Shown one piece after another: positions 25,694-34,999 of a stretch of DNA of 64,000 bases. Position numbers and translations under genes: made by a program. Under the pieces are notes generated by a model, which was not told the origin of the DNA, made no database searches, and saw only the letters and a program-made list of their open reading frames with translations. Each line of letters begins with the position of its first letter. The first letter of the stretch is position 1. Where the stretch lies: positions 1 through 64,000 of the forward strand of contig CALHPA010000004.1 of the NCBI GenBank assembly GCA_938036155.1. Reading direction: 5' to 3'. The DNA comes from an uncultured bacterium. GTDB taxonomy: Bacteria > Patescibacteriota > Saccharimonadia > Saccharimonadales > Saccharimonadaceae.

Positions 25694-26013
25694 CTATAGC
25701 GGTTATTTGGACACTTGCCGTATTGCCCATTTTCACAAAATGAGCAATTTTCTTTTTCACATGCTGATAAATCATCTGATCTATGTGCGAAAGATTGACT
25801 TTTTACGGTTTTAAAGTTTGAGTCAATTCTCTCAAAAATTATACTTTGGGCTTGAACTTTTTTGCGCGAATAGTTACATTTGGCAAAATACATTTTAAAA
25901 ATTTTATAAATTGCAGAAGAGTAGCCTTTTTCGGCTTTGATAAGTAAATCTTCTGGAATGTCTAATTCGGCTATTCGTTTTAGAAATTTGTGCGAAACTC
26001 TAATTTTTACCAT
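25690..26013 (-). CDS. Small basic protein with Cys-rich C-terminus, unknown function
   Basis: Not recognised. 107 aa, strongly basic in the middle (NYSRKKVQAQS) with four clustered cysteines at the C-terminus in the pattern C-x4-C-x2-C-x6-C (CEKENCSFCENGQYGKC), which suggests metal binding or disulfides. A strong GGAGGTGA precedes the ATG, so it is a real gene. It is convergent with mscS and divergent from arcA, from which it is separated by about 140 bp. Confidence 0.7.
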   Translation of the reverse strand: MVKIRVSHKFLKRIAELDIPEDLLIKAEKGYSSAIYKIFKMYFAKCNYSRKKVQAQSIIFERIDSNFKTVKSQSFAHRSDDLSACEKENCSFCENGQYGKCPNNRYR

Positions 26014-26090
26014 ATTTTCACCTCCAAAAATGTACTAAGATGCTATTATTATATAATTTTTCTAATAAAAAGTCAATAAAGTTAAATTGA

Positions 26091-26119
26091 TTGATAAAAA
26101 ATAATCTTTATGGTAAAAT
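26091..26119 (+). promoter_or_regulatory. Promoter of the arc cluster
   Basis: TTGATA (26091-26096), 17-bp spacer, TAAAAT (26114-26119) in the extended form TGGTAAAAT. I see no convincing ArgR box around it. Confidence 0.65.
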
Positions 26120-26151
26120 TAAAGCATAAACATAAAATAAAGGGAGGGAAT

Positions 26152-27402
26152 ATGGGTGAAAAACCGATTCAAGTTAATAGTGAAATCGGAAAACTCAAAA
26201 CCGTAATTTTACATAGACCAGGAAAAGAACTCGAAGGGTTGACTCCGGATTATTTGGAACAGCTACTCTTTGATGATATTCCATATTTGGAGGTTGCACA
26301 AGCTGAGCATGATGCTTTTGCGGAAACTCTTCGAAATCATGGAGTTGAAGTTCTTTATCTTGATCAGTTAGCAGCAGAATCACTTTATAATGATGAAATT
26401 AAATGGCGATTTATTTCTGATTTTGTGCGAGCTTCAAAGCAAGGTGAACGACATATAACGCACGCTTTGATGCGTTATTTAGGAGAATTTGAGCCACTCG
26501 AGCTTGTTCGAAAAATTATGGCGGGTGTTAAAAAAGATGAGATTAAAACTGATGAAGATGAAAAATCTCATTTGAATTATTATTTCAAGAGTGATTATCC
26601 ATTTTTGCTCGACCCAATGCCAAATCTTTACTTTACTCGTGACCCAGCAGCTGCAGTTGGAAATGGATTAACAATTAATAAAATGCGATATCCAGCTCGC
26701 CGACGCGAGAGTTTGTTTATGGAATATATTATGCGCTATCACCCACGATTTGCAGCAAAAACTCCTGGTGGTGAAGTTCCAATTTGGTTTGATCGCTATA
26801 ATAAATTCAATATGGAAGGTGGCGATGAGCTCGTTCTTTCAAAGAATGTAATGGCGATTGGCGTTTCACAACGAACAACCCCTGAAGCGATCGAGAAAGT
26901 TGCTTCAAAATTATTTGAATTTTCAGACTTCAATAAAATTTTGGCAATTCAAATTCCAGTTTCGCACGCTTTTATGCATCTTGACACTGTTTTCACAATG
27001 ATTGATTATGACAAATTTACAGTTCACCCAGAAATTTTAGACAAAGATGGTGAATTAAATATTTACGTTTTGGAAGATTCTGGAGTTCCAGGTCAGCCAA
27101 AAATTACGCATCGAACAAATCTAAAAGAAACTCTAGAGGAAGTTCTTGGTCTCGACCATGCAACTTTAATTCAATGTGGTGATGGTGATCCAATTGCAGC
27201 TGCGCGCGAACAGTGGAATGATGGATCAAACACCTTAGCAATCGCCCCAGGTGTAGTTGTGACCTATGATCGAAACTATGTTACAAACAAAGCTTTGCGT
27301 GAAGCTGGGGTTGAAGTGATTGAGATTCAAGGAGCTGAGCTCGGCCGCGGACGAGGAGGTCCACGCTGTATGTCAATGCCAATTTGGAGAGAGGAGATTT
27401 AA
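26152..27402 (+). CDS. arcA: Arginine deiminase
   Basis: Hydrolyses arginine to citrulline and ammonia, the first step of the arginine deiminase pathway. The 416-aa length is normal. Motifs seen: [17 protein letters not shown] at the N-terminus, [14 protein letters not shown], the [10 protein letters not shown] substrate-binding stretch and the active-site cysteine in [12 protein letters not shown] near the C-terminus. The ATG at 26152 follows GGGAGGG and is preferred to an upstream ATG at 26110. arcB and a carrier follow directly. Confidence 0.96.
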   Translation: MGEKPIQVNSEIGKLKTVILHRPGKELEGLTPDYLEQLLFDDIPYLEVAQAEHDAFAETLRNHGVEVLYLDQLAAESLYNDEIKWRFISDFVRASKQGERHITHALMRYLGEFEPLELVRKIMAGVKKDEIKTDEDEKSHLNYYFKSDYPFLLDPMPNLYFTRDPAAAVGNGLTINKMRYPARRRESLFMEYIMRYHPRFAAKTPGGEVPIWFDRYNKFNMEGGDELVLSKNVMAIGVSQRTTPEAIEKVASKLFEFSDFNKILAIQIPVSHAFMHLDTVFTMIDYDKFTVHPEILDKDGELNIYVLEDSGVPGQPKITHRTNLKETLEEVLGLDHATLIQCGDGDPIAAAREQWNDGSNTLAIAPGVVVTYDRNYVTNKALREAGVEVIEIQGAELGRGRGGPRCMSMPIWREEI

Positions 27403-27404
27403 TA

Positions 27405-28394
27405 ATGGCGTTAAATTTAAAAAATCGAAATTTTTTAACACTTTTAGATTTTACACCAGAAGAAATTCGCTTAATGCTTGATGTTTCGCATGAATACAAA
27501 CGTTTAAAGCGAGCTGGAATTGCTCACAAAATTCACGAAGGTAAGCAAGTTGCTTTGCTTTTCGAAAAAACTTCAACCCGAACTCGAACCGCTTTTACTG
27601 TGGCGGCTCGAGATTTGGGAATTCACCCGGAATTTTTAGGCAAAGATGACATTCAAATGGGTAAAAAGGAATCAATTAAAGATACAGCAATTGTGCTTGG
27701 TCGCTCATTCGATGGAATTGAATTTCGTGGATTCGCTCATTCAACCGTTGAAGAACTTACAAAATATGCTGGAGTTCCTGTTTGGAATGGTCTAACTGAT
27801 ATGTACCACCCAACTCAAATTTTAGCTGATTTTATGACAATTGAAGAGCACCTCGGACGCTTAAAAGGTGCTAAATTAGTGTTTGTTGGTGATGGCCGAA
27901 ATAATATGGCAAACAGTTTAATGATTGGGTCGGCTAAAATGGGCGTTGATTTTCGAATTGCTGCTCCGAACGATCTTCATCCAGATCCTATTTTGGTCGA
28001 AAAATGTCGCGAAATTGCCCGTGAAACTGGTGCAAAAATTACAATTACGGACGACCTATATGGTGCTGCTCATGGTGCAGATTTCATTTATACTGATGTT
28101 TGGGTTTCGATGGGTGAAGAAGATAAGTTTGAAGAAAGAATCCATAAACTACGCGGTTTTCAGGTAAATACAGCACTTCTTCATGCGACTGGGAATTCAA
28201 ATGTAAAATTTATGCACTGTTTACCAGCCTTCCATGATTTAAATACAAAAATTGGAAAAGAAATTTTCGAAAAATATGGTTTGAAAGAAATGGAAGTTAC
28301 TGACGAAGTCTTTAACTCAAATGCTTCAATTGTATTTGATGAAGCTGAGAACCGTATGCACACAATTAAAGCGGTTATGGCTCTAACTTTATAA
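27405..28394 (+). CDS. arcB: Ornithine carbamoyltransferase, catabolic
   Basis: Splits citrulline with phosphate into ornithine and carbamoyl phosphate in this pathway. The 329-aa protein carries the carbamoyl-phosphate motif STRTRT (about residue 57), [11 protein letters not shown], and the ornithine-site HCLPAFHD near residue 270. The ATG at 27405 follows AGAGGAG two nt after the arcA stop, so the genes are coupled. Its location next to arcA supports the catabolic rather than biosynthetic role. Confidence 0.96.
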   Translation: MALNLKNRNFLTLLDFTPEEIRLMLDVSHEYKRLKRAGIAHKIHEGKQVALLFEKTSTRTRTAFTVAARDLGIHPEFLGKDDIQMGKKESIKDTAIVLGRSFDGIEFRGFAHSTVEELTKYAGVPVWNGLTDMYHPTQILADFMTIEEHLGRLKGAKLVFVGDGRNNMANSLMIGSAKMGVDFRIAAPNDLHPDPILVEKCREIARETGAKITITDDLYGAAHGADFIYTDVWVSMGEEDKFEERIHKLRGFQVNTALLHATGNSNVKFMHCLPAFHDLNTKIGKEIFEKYGLKEMEVTDEVFNSNASIVFDEAENRMHTIKAVMALTL

Positions 28395-28409
28395 TTTTAG
28401 GAGAAAGAA

Positions 28410-30077
28410 ATGACTATGGAAAAAGATGCAGATAAAACTGCTTCAAAAAAGGTTAAAAAGGTTTCGAAAAAGCTAAAAGTATTTAAATCGCCCTCAGCTT
28501 TTAGCGTTTTATTCGTTATTATTGCAGTAATGGCTGGCTTAACTTGGCTTATACCAAGTGGTCGTTATGAACGATTAGAAGATGGAAAAATCAAATCTAA
28601 CAGCTATTCGCAAACCGAAAAACGCTTAAAAGTTGTTAAAGAGGTTAAAGATCCAAAAACTGAAATTTCAATTTCTGATGCAGAAAGCAAAGGTTATAAA
28701 AATGCTGGAAGCGATTTTGAAAAAGCCGAAAACGAGAAGAAAGATTATTACATTAGCCTAAAGCAAGGATTCTGGGATATTTTCTTGTCTCCAATTTATG
28801 GAATGGCTAAGAAGCTTGATGTGATTGTATTCATCTTAATCCTTGGTGGATTCCTAGGTGTTGTAATGAAAACTGGCGCGCTTGATTCTGCAATTGGTGG
28901 TTTGCTTAAAAAGATGAAAGGTAAAGAAAAGTGGATCATTCCAGTTTTAATGACACTTTTTGCGATTGGTGGAACTACTTATGGTATGCAAGAAGAAGCG
29001 GTAGCGTTTTATGCATTAATCGTGCCAATTATGATTGCTGCTGGTTATAATTCAATGACTGCTGTAATGGTAATCGTTCTTGGAGCTGGTTCAGGTGTTT
29101 TAGCTTCAACGGTTAATCCATTCTCGACTATTATTGCTGCGAATGCTGCTGGCGCGGAATTATCAAAAATACTATTGCCTCAGTTTATAATTTTGATTGC
29201 ATCTTTGGTCGCTTCAATTATCTTCACGATGCAATATGCCGCTAAAGTTAAAGCTGGTGGATATGCTGAAGATTCTATAGGAAAACCAGCAGTTAAAGCA
29301 ATTGATGCTTCGAAAGTACCAGAATTCACACTTGAGCGAAAGTTTGTAATGGGAATTTTTGGGCTAACTTTCCTTGTGATGATTATGTCACTTATCCCTT
29401 GGGGGGATTTGCATGTAACATTCTTTAAAGACTGGCACGAATGGCTCGCAACTTTGCCTATTGTTGGTGGAATCTTCGGATTTGAACATGCTGTTCCGTT
29501 CGGCTCTTGGTACTTTAACGAAATTTCAGCACTGTTCTTAATCTCGACAATAATGATTAAAATTCTTTATCATGAGGAATTTAAAAAAGATGACGTTTCT
29601 GTAACAAATACTTTCCTTGCTGGCTCGGCAGACCTATTGAGTGTTGCTTTAATTATTGCGGTTGCTGCAGCAATTGGTGTTTTGATGCAAGCTGGTGGAA
29701 TTCAAGATACGATTGTTTATTGGGGTGAAGAACTTCTTCGAAAAGTTCCATCACAGATATTTGGTGTTTTGGCTTATATTTTCTATATCCCAATGTCATT
29801 TATCATTCCATCATCTTCTGGTTTAGCGGAGGCTACAATGCCAATTATTGCTCCTGTTGCAGATTTAGCTGGTTCAACTAAAGAAATTGCTGTCGTTGCA
29901 TTTACAACTGCATCTGGACTTCTTAATATGATTGCCCCTACGATTGCATCATTAATGGCTGGTTTAGCACTTGCAGGCGTTCCTTATAAAAACTGGGTCA
30001 AGAGAACTGCTCCATTGATGGCTATTTTAACTTTAATTAGCCTTGTTGTAATTGTTGTGATGGGATTTTTGAAATAA
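28410..30077 (+). CDS. YfcC/ArcD-like membrane carrier
   Basis: A 555-aa protein of the YfcC (C4-dicarboxylate anaerobic carrier-like, PF03606) family with about twelve hydrophobic segments, a charged N-terminus and an external loop (~residues 52-110) that is unusually Lys/Glu-rich. Placement directly after arcAB, with AGGAGAAAG before the start, makes arginine/ornithine exchange the likely role, as for family members in other arc clusters. The distinct APC-type ArcD is not seen. Carbamate kinase (arcC) does not follow. Confidence 0.85.
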   Translation: MTMEKDADKTASKKVKKVSKKLKVFKSPSAFSVLFVIIAVMAGLTWLIPSGRYERLEDGKIKSNSYSQTEKRLKVVKEVKDPKTEISISDAESKGYKNAGSDFEKAENEKKDYYISLKQGFWDIFLSPIYGMAKKLDVIVFILILGGFLGVVMKTGALDSAIGGLLKKMKGKEKWIIPVLMTLFAIGGTTYGMQEEAVAFYALIVPIMIAAGYNSMTAVMVIVLGAGSGVLASTVNPFSTIIAANAAGAELSKILLPQFIILIASLVASIIFTMQYAAKVKAGGYAEDSIGKPAVKAIDASKVPEFTLERKFVMGIFGLTFLVMIMSLIPWGDLHVTFFKDWHEWLATLPIVGGIFGFEHAVPFGSWYFNEISALFLISTIMIKILYHEEFKKDDVSVTNTFLAGSADLLSVALIIAVAAAIGVLMQAGGIQDTIVYWGEELLRKVPSQIFGVLAYIFYIPMSFIIPSSSGLAEATMPIIAPVADLAGSTKEIAVVAFTTASGLLNMIAPTIASLMAGLALAGVPYKNWVKRTAPLMAILTLISLVVIVVMGFLK

Positions 30078-30078
30078 A

Positions 30079-30507
30079 ATGAAACAGATTTCTGAATATC
30101 AAAAGGAATCTTTTCATCGGAAATTAACCTCAGTTTTAGTAATTGTTGTGCTGGTAGTTGTAGTTTTCGCGGTGGGTTTTGTTGTGAAACTACTTGATTT
30201 TACACTACCAGTTGCTCACCGAAATATTTCGAATAATAAAAATCAGAATCAGTCTTCGAAAAGTATAATAGTTTCAGGAAATGTAGTTTGTCTTTCATTC
30301 AAAAAAGGTAAAACTAATAATTCAAGTCTAAATAATTGTAAGACTGGAATTATCGATTCTAAAGGTCAAAAATATGCTATTTCTGGTGGAAGTAATTTGA
30401 ATCTTCACGGAGAAGCCAGCTCAAGTGGAGTCGAGGTTTCTGGTGAGTTTATTCCTGCTAATGAAGATGAAATCTATGATATAGTTGGCACAATCAAGCG
30501 TTCGTAG
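30079..30507 (+). CDS. Single-pass membrane protein, unknown function
   Basis: Not recognised. 142 aa with one membrane helix (about residues 18-38) and an external domain of about 100 residues rich in Ser/Asn/Gly, with two cysteines about 17 residues apart (VVCLSF, NNCKTG). The ATG lies immediately after the carrier stop codon, so it is probably read through from the arc operon, but nothing links it to arginine use. The last 25 bases contain the promoter of the next gene. Confidence 0.65.
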   Translation: MKQISEYQKESFHRKLTSVLVIVVLVVVVFAVGFVVKLLDFTLPVAHRNISNNKNQNQSSKSIIVSGNVVCLSFKKGKTNNSSLNNCKTGIIDSKGQKYAISGGSNLNLHGEASSSGVEVSGEFIPANEDEIYDIVGTIKRS

Positions 30508-30519
30508 TATAATTTAACT

Positions 30520-31107
30520 ATGAAGTTATTGAGTGATCAGGTTGATGAACGCGAGATTAAAATAATTTTGCGCGAGTTGGAAAAGACTCGCGCATTTTTT
30601 GGAGATGTTGTAGAGTTCGGCTGTTATGTTGGCACAACTAGTGTGTTTTTGGCAAAAACTCTTGAAAAATGGGGAAGTTCTAAAACGCTTTGGCTGTATG
30701 ATTCGTTTGAAGGTTTACCAGAAAAGTCTTCAAAAGATATTAATTCTTTGGGTGAAGTTTTTAAAAAAGGTGAGCTGTATGCTAGTAAAAAGCAATTAAT
30801 TTCAAATTTGCGTAAATCAAATATTAAAAAAATGCCAAAAATTACAAAAGGTTGGTTTAATACGCTTTCGAAAATGCAAATTCCTGAAAAAATTAGCTTT
30901 GCTTTTTTGGATGGAGATTATTATAATTCAATTCTAGATCCGCTTAATTTAATCTGGGATAATCTTGAAAGTGGGGCAATTATTGTTGTGGATGACTATG
31001 GAAATCAAGCCCTACCAGGAGCTTCGAAGGCAGTTAATGAATGGTGTGCAAAACACAATATTTCAAAAGAAGTTGAAGCAACTTTGGCGATTTTTCGAAA
31101 ACCATAA
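30520..31107 (+). CDS. TylF/MycF-like SAM-dependent methyltransferase
   Basis: Class I methyltransferase of 195 aa. The SAM loop is VVEFGCYVGTTSVFLAK (about residues 27-43); LYDSFEGLPEKSS is the acidic strand typical of the macrocin O-methyltransferase (TylF) family, and FLDGDYYNSILDPL and VVDDYG give the expected metal-binding acids. The substrate is probably a sugar hydroxyl, which would suit modification of the surface glycan, but that is inference. TATAAT (30508-30513) lies 6 nt before the ATG, so the start site coincides with the A of the ATG: a leaderless message. Confidence 0.85.
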   Translation: MKLLSDQVDEREIKIILRELEKTRAFFGDVVEFGCYVGTTSVFLAKTLEKWGSSKTLWLYDSFEGLPEKSSKDINSLGEVFKKGELYASKKQLISNLRKSNIKKMPKITKGWFNTLSKMQIPEKISFAFLDGDYYNSILDPLNLIWDNLESGAIIVVDDYGNQALPGASKAVNEWCAKHNISKEVEATLAIFRKP

Positions 31108-31207
31108 AATAATAAAAAGTATTGCGCTTGTGTATAAAATGATGTATTATATAAGTATAAGCGCTAATATTATTTTTTGGGAGGAACCATAAAAATAGCG
31201 TGTTTTC

Positions 31208-31236
31208 TTGACATTTATTATTTTTTTTGATAGAAT
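31208..31236 (+). promoter_or_regulatory. Strong promoter for a 30-codon gene or small RNA
   Basis: TTGACA (31208-31213), 17-bp spacer, TAGAAT (31231-31236) with an extended TGA in front. It is one of the best matches to the consensus in the window. The leader (from ~31243) contains GCTCGCGC (31246-31253) able to pair with GCGTGAGT (31295-31302). Confidence 0.75.
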
Positions 31237-31324
31237 AGTTCATAGGCTCGCGCAAAAACGTGTAAAATTTATTAAATAAAGGAATCGGTCGAGCGCGTGA
31301 GTTGCATGAATAAAAGGAGAACAC

Positions 31325-31417
31325 ATGCCTATCAAAATCAATTTTCCTCCTTCAAGGAAGAAAATAATTGCGGTGGATGTGGTGCCTGCTGAATGGCAAC
31401 GCTACATTGAACAATAA
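31325..31417 (+). CDS. Very small protein (30 aa), unknown function
   Basis: ATG at 31325 with AAAAGGAGA seven nt upstream, 30 codons, then TAA. The sequence begins MPIKINFPPSRKK and ends PAEWQRYIEQ: a basic first half and an amphipathic, acidic second half, no membrane segment. A near-perfect promoter upstream and an intrinsic terminator immediately downstream make a self-contained transcript of about 220 nt. It could be a real small protein, or the reading frame could be incidental to a regulatory RNA. Confidence 0.55.
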   Translation: MPIKINFPPSRKKIIAVDVVPAEWQRYIEQ

Positions 31418-31431
31418 AAAGTGACAAAAAG

Positions 31432-31465
31432 AAAATCTCACTCGTTACTGAGTGAGATTTTATTA
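31432..31465. terminator. Bidirectional intrinsic terminator
   Basis: AAAATCTCACTC pairs perfectly with GAGTGAGATTTT around GTTACT. It serves the 30-codon gene (+) and the dsbA-like gene (-). Confidence 0.88.
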
Positions 31466-31470
31466 TGTGA

Positions 31471-32202
31471 TTATTTTTGATTCTTGATCGCTTCATCCAA
31501 AGCTGATTTTAATTTTGAATCGTCGCCCCAGATATCAGAAGATAAATCTTTATCATTAAGCTTGAATGAAGGTGTTCCGTTTACTTTTGCTTTTGAACCA
31601 ACAGCTTGGTCGAATTTAATTTTTGCCTTCACTTTATCGCTTTCGATATCTTTTTTGAATTGGTCGATATTTAGTTTTAGTTCCTTAGCGTATTCTGTAA
31701 AATAATCCATGCGCTCGCTAGCGGTTGAAGCCGTCCATTCGTCTTGCTTGTCGTAAAGCAAGTCGTGCATTTCCCAATATTTTCCTTGTAGACCTGCAGC
31801 TTCGGCAACGCTTGCTGCGGCAAGTGCATTTGGGTGAATTGTAACTAATGGGAAGTTTCGAAATATTACATTAACTTTATCTTTATATTCTTCTGCGATT
31901 GATTTGATGCGGCTAGCGGCAGTTTTACATCCTGGGCATTGAAAATCACCATATTCAACCAAAGTTACTTTCGAGTTGTTTTTATGATAAACATGCTCAG
32001 AAATATCGCCTGAATTTTTACTTGAAGAAATCTCTTTCGAAATATCAATATTACTCAAATCAATTTTTTGAAGATTTGATAGCCAGATCATTCCACTCAA
32101 AAAAAGAACAACTAAAACTGTAAAAATTATTGCAAATTTATTATCGGCTATAAAATCTTTTATTTTTTGAAGATTTTTTGCCTTATTTTTATTAGTAGAC
32201 AT
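31471..32202 (-). CDS. DsbA-family thiol oxidoreductase, membrane-anchored
   Basis: Thioredoxin-fold protein of 243 aa acting outside the membrane. An N-terminal cytoplasmic basic stretch is followed by a membrane helix (about residues 22-42). The active site is CPGC (residues 89-92) in VEYGDFQCPGCKT, and the cis-proline loop is VNGTPSF near residue 212. This is the DsbA/BdbD-like (thioredoxin_4) group that oxidises secreted proteins; the Cys-containing surface proteins in this window are plausible clients. AAAGGAGG precedes the start. Confidence 0.92.
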   Translation of the reverse strand: MSTNKNKAKNLQKIKDFIADNKFAIIFTVLVVLFLSGMIWLSNLQKIDLSNIDISKEISSSKNSGDISEHVYHKNNSKVTLVEYGDFQCPGCKTAASRIKSIAEEYKDKVNVIFRNFPLVTIHPNALAAASVAEAAGLQGKYWEMHDLLYDKQDEWTASTASERMDYFTEYAKELKLNIDQFKKDIESDKVKAKIKFDQAVGSKAKVNGTPSFKLNDKDLSSDIWGDDSKLKSALDEAIKNQK

Positions 32203-32284
32203 TTTCCTCCTTTTTCACTAACTATTACTATTTTAACATAAAAATAAGCTTTTTCAAAATGCATAAGTGTGATAAAATAAAAAT

Positions 32285-33184
32285 ATGTTAGTTATAAGTG
32301 TAATTTGCTTAATTTTAATGCTTATTGTTTTTTCTTTGAAAGAGAAGGAAATTGAATTTTCTGAATTTGAGCTCCAGCGCAGAATTGATTCTGGTGACAA
32401 ACGAGCCGAAAAAATGCTCAATAAAAAGAAATTTGTACCAGTTTATAACTATTTTTTACAATATTTTGGTTGTGCAATCATGATTTTATCAGTAATTTCA
32501 CTTTCGAAAGTTTTTGATTTTTGGAAGTCGGTGGTTATTTGTTTTGTTGTTTTTTTAATTTCAAAGGGAATTTTAAAAAGTGGTATTTTGAATCAAACTT
32601 CAAACCAGATTAATCGTAAAATTATCCCAATTGTAAATGGAATTTATTTTGCCCAAAATGTAAAAGTGCAAAATAGACTTTCGAAAATGGCGAATAAAAA
32701 ACAACCGTGGTCATTTTATTCAAAAGAAGAACTTTTAAATTTTTTAGCTAATCATAAGCGAATTTTAACCGAAAATGAGCAAAAATGGATTGAAAAGATT
32801 TTTGAACTTGAAGAAAAAACAATTTTAGAAGTTGGAACGTCGGGTGAAAAAATGGCAATAATTCATGATAATGATTTGTTAACACCGTTAGTGATTGACG
32901 GACTTTTTAAAACTAAGCAAAAGATTTTTCCAGTTATGAACGGAGAAGAAAATAAAGTTAAGGGCGTAATTTTTCTGGAAGATATTACTAAAATTGACTC
33001 AAGTGATTCGAAAAAAGCTCAAAAAGTAATGCATGAGGAATTTTTGTCAATAAAACCTAATTTAAGTGCCTTGGCTGCTTTCGAAAAAATACTTTCGAAA
33101 GGTGAAAATTATGCAATTCTACTTGAAAGAAATGGTGATTTGGCTGGAATCGTTAATTTGGCAGATTTTATTCGCAAAAAATAG
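32285..33184 (+). CDS. CNNM/CorC-like membrane protein with degenerate CBS pair
   Basis: A 299-aa protein with an N-terminal membrane region (helices at about 1-16, 57-75 and 80-95) and a cytoplasmic part resembling paired CBS domains (VIDGLFKTKQKIFPVMNGEENKVKGV, then AILLERNGDLAGIVNLADFI). It is shorter than typical CNNM/HlyC-CorC proteins (about 420 aa), with a reduced DUF21 region and no C-terminal transporter-associated domain. Magnesium or other ion transport is the family role. TGATAAAAT lies 6 nt before the ATG: leaderless. Confidence 0.65.
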   Translation: MLVISVICLILMLIVFSLKEKEIEFSEFELQRRIDSGDKRAEKMLNKKKFVPVYNYFLQYFGCAIMILSVISLSKVFDFWKSVVICFVVFLISKGILKSGILNQTSNQINRKIIPIVNGIYFAQNVKVQNRLSKMANKKQPWSFYSKEELLNFLANHKRILTENEQKWIEKIFELEEKTILEVGTSGEKMAIIHDNDLLTPLVIDGLFKTKQKIFPVMNGEENKVKGVIFLEDITKIDSSDSKKAQKVMHEEFLSIKPNLSALAAFEKILSKGENYAILLERNGDLAGIVNLADFIRKK

Positions 33185-33232
33185 GAAAATGTGGTAAAAT
33201 ATAAAGAGTTAAATTCAAAAATTAGGAGAAAT

Positions 33233-34999
33233 ATGCGGATATTAGCGAAAAATTCGATTGACAAAATTGGTGAAAAAATTACAGTGAAAGGCTGGGTAAA
33301 TTCTCGACGTGATCACGGCGGTTTAATTTTTATTGATTTACGCGATCATTCTGGATTGCTTCAGCTTGTGATTTCGCCGGATTTTGCAGAGAGTTTTGAA
33401 TTAGCTGAAAAATGTCGTGATGAATTTGTGATTTCGGCAACTGGTGTAGTAAAAGAGCGCACTGAAAATTTGAAAAATCCAAATATTTCAACCGGTAAAG
33501 TTGAGCTTATTGTTGAGAATCTTGAAATTTTAAACCGAAGTGAACCTTTGCCAATTGCAGTTTCCGATAATGGTCAAAAATCGAATGAAGAATTACGATT
33601 AAAATATCGTTTTTTAGACTTACGCCGTGAAAAAATGCAAAAAATGTTGCGTCGTCGTGCTGAATTTTATCGTGAAATTCGAAAATTTATGGAAAATCAC
33701 GAATTTATTGAAGTTGCTACACCGATTCTTGCGAATTCTAGCCCAGAAGGTGCGCGTGATTTTTTGATCCCGAGCCGTGTTCACCCTGGAAAATTTTATG
33801 CTCTACCGCAAGCTCCGCAACAGTTTAAACAGCTTTTAATGGTTGGTGGAATTGATAAATACTATCAAATCGCTACTTGTTTTCGTGATGAAGATCCACG
33901 AGCGGATAGGCTTTATGGTGATTTTTATCAGCTTGACCTTGAAAAGGCTTTTGTTGAAAATGGTGAAGAGATTCGCTCAGAAATGGAAGTTCTTATTAAA
34001 GATCTAGTGAAAAATTTTGCTAAAAAAGAGCTTTTGAGCGAAGAAATTCCGCGGATTCCTTATGAAGTTGCGATGGAAAAATACGGTAGCGATAAGCCTG
34101 ACTTGCGTTTCGGAATGGAATTGATTGATTTAAAAGGTGTATTGGCCGAAACTGAATTCGGTGTGTTTAAAAATGCTGAATGTGTGAAAGCAATTTGTGT
34201 TAAAAATGGCGCAAGCTTGAGCCGAAAACAGATTGATAATTTCACTGAAATTGCTAAAAGCGAGGGCGCTGGTGGTTTGGCTTATATTGCATATGCTGAA
34301 GGTGAAGTAAAAAGTCCAATTGTGAAGTTTTTGAGTGAAAATGAGCTTTCGAAAATTAAAGAAGAAACTTGCGCAGAAGATGGTGATGCGATTTTCTTTG
34401 GAGCAGATAAACGTGAAGTTGTGAATAAAGTTCTTGGTCGTCTTCGAAATGAATTTGCTGATTTCTTTAATTTGAAAGATGAAAATAAAGTGGCTCTCGC
34501 TTGGGTTGTAGATTTTCCATTTTATGAATTTGATGAGAAAAATAATAAAGTTGATTTTGGCCATAATCCATTTTCGATGCCAAAAGGTGGTATTGAGGCT
34601 CTTCGAAATGCTGAAACTGATGCTGAAAAACTGGCAATTAAAGCCGACCAATACGATATGGTGATGAATGGTTATGAAATCTGTTCAGGAGCCGTTCGAA
34701 ATCATAGCCCAGAAGTGATGTACGAAGCTTTTGGGTTGCTTGGCTATGATAAAAAATATGTTGAAGAAAAATTTGGTGCGATGTTGAATGCGTTTAAATT
34801 TGGTGCGCCTCCGCATGCTGGTTGTGCATTTGGTTTAGATAGAATTTTTATGATTTTAATGAATGAAGACAATATCCGTGAAGTGGTGGCATTTCCAAAG
34901 AATGGTTCGGGGGTAGATGTAATGATGAGTTCACCGAGCTTTGTAGACGAAGGTCAGTTAAAGGAATTAAAAATTGAGCTTTCTGAAGATGGGGAATAA
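33233..34999 (+). CDS. aspS: Aspartate--tRNA ligase
   Basis: Charges tRNA-Asp; class II synthetase of 588 aa, the bacterial-type length with an inserted GAD domain. Seen are the N-terminal OB-fold (VKGWVNSRRDHGGLIFIDLRD), motif 1 region (EVATPILANSSPEGARDFLIPSR), motif 2 (YQIATCFRDEDPRADR) and motif 3 (AGCAFGLDRIFMIL). The ATG at 33233 with AGGAG upstream is chosen over a GTG at 33191, which lies inside the -10 element TGGTAAAAT. Whether it also charges tRNA-Asn cannot be judged here; no GatCAB genes are in the window. Confidence 0.96.
   Translation: MRILAKNSIDKIGEKITVKGWVNSRRDHGGLIFIDLRDHSGLLQLVISPDFAESFELAEKCRDEFVISATGVVKERTENLKNPNISTGKVELIVENLEILNRSEPLPIAVSDNGQKSNEELRLKYRFLDLRREKMQKMLRRRAEFYREIRKFMENHEFIEVATPILANSSPEGARDFLIPSRVHPGKFYALPQAPQQFKQLLMVGGIDKYYQIATCFRDEDPRADRLYGDFYQLDLEKAFVENGEEIRSEMEVLIKDLVKNFAKKELLSEEIPRIPYEVAMEKYGSDKPDLRFGMELIDLKGVLAETEFGVFKNAECVKAICVKNGASLSRKQIDNFTEIAKSEGAGGLAYIAYAEGEVKSPIVKFLSENELSKIKEETCAEDGDAIFFGADKREVVNKVLGRLRNEFADFFNLKDENKVALAWVVDFPFYEFDEKNNKVDFGHNPFSMPKGGIEALRNAETDAEKLAIKADQYDMVMNGYEICSGAVRNHSPEVMYEAFGLLGYDKKYVEEKFGAMLNAFKFGAPPHAGCAFGLDRIFMILMNEDNIREVVAFPKNGSGVDVMMSSPSFVDEGQLKELKIELSEDGE

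Noticed and set aside
26041..26151. ArgR box in front of arcA
   Set aside because: No pair of TGAAT/ATTCA-like half sites at correct spacing; the matches seen are ordinary AT-rich sequence.
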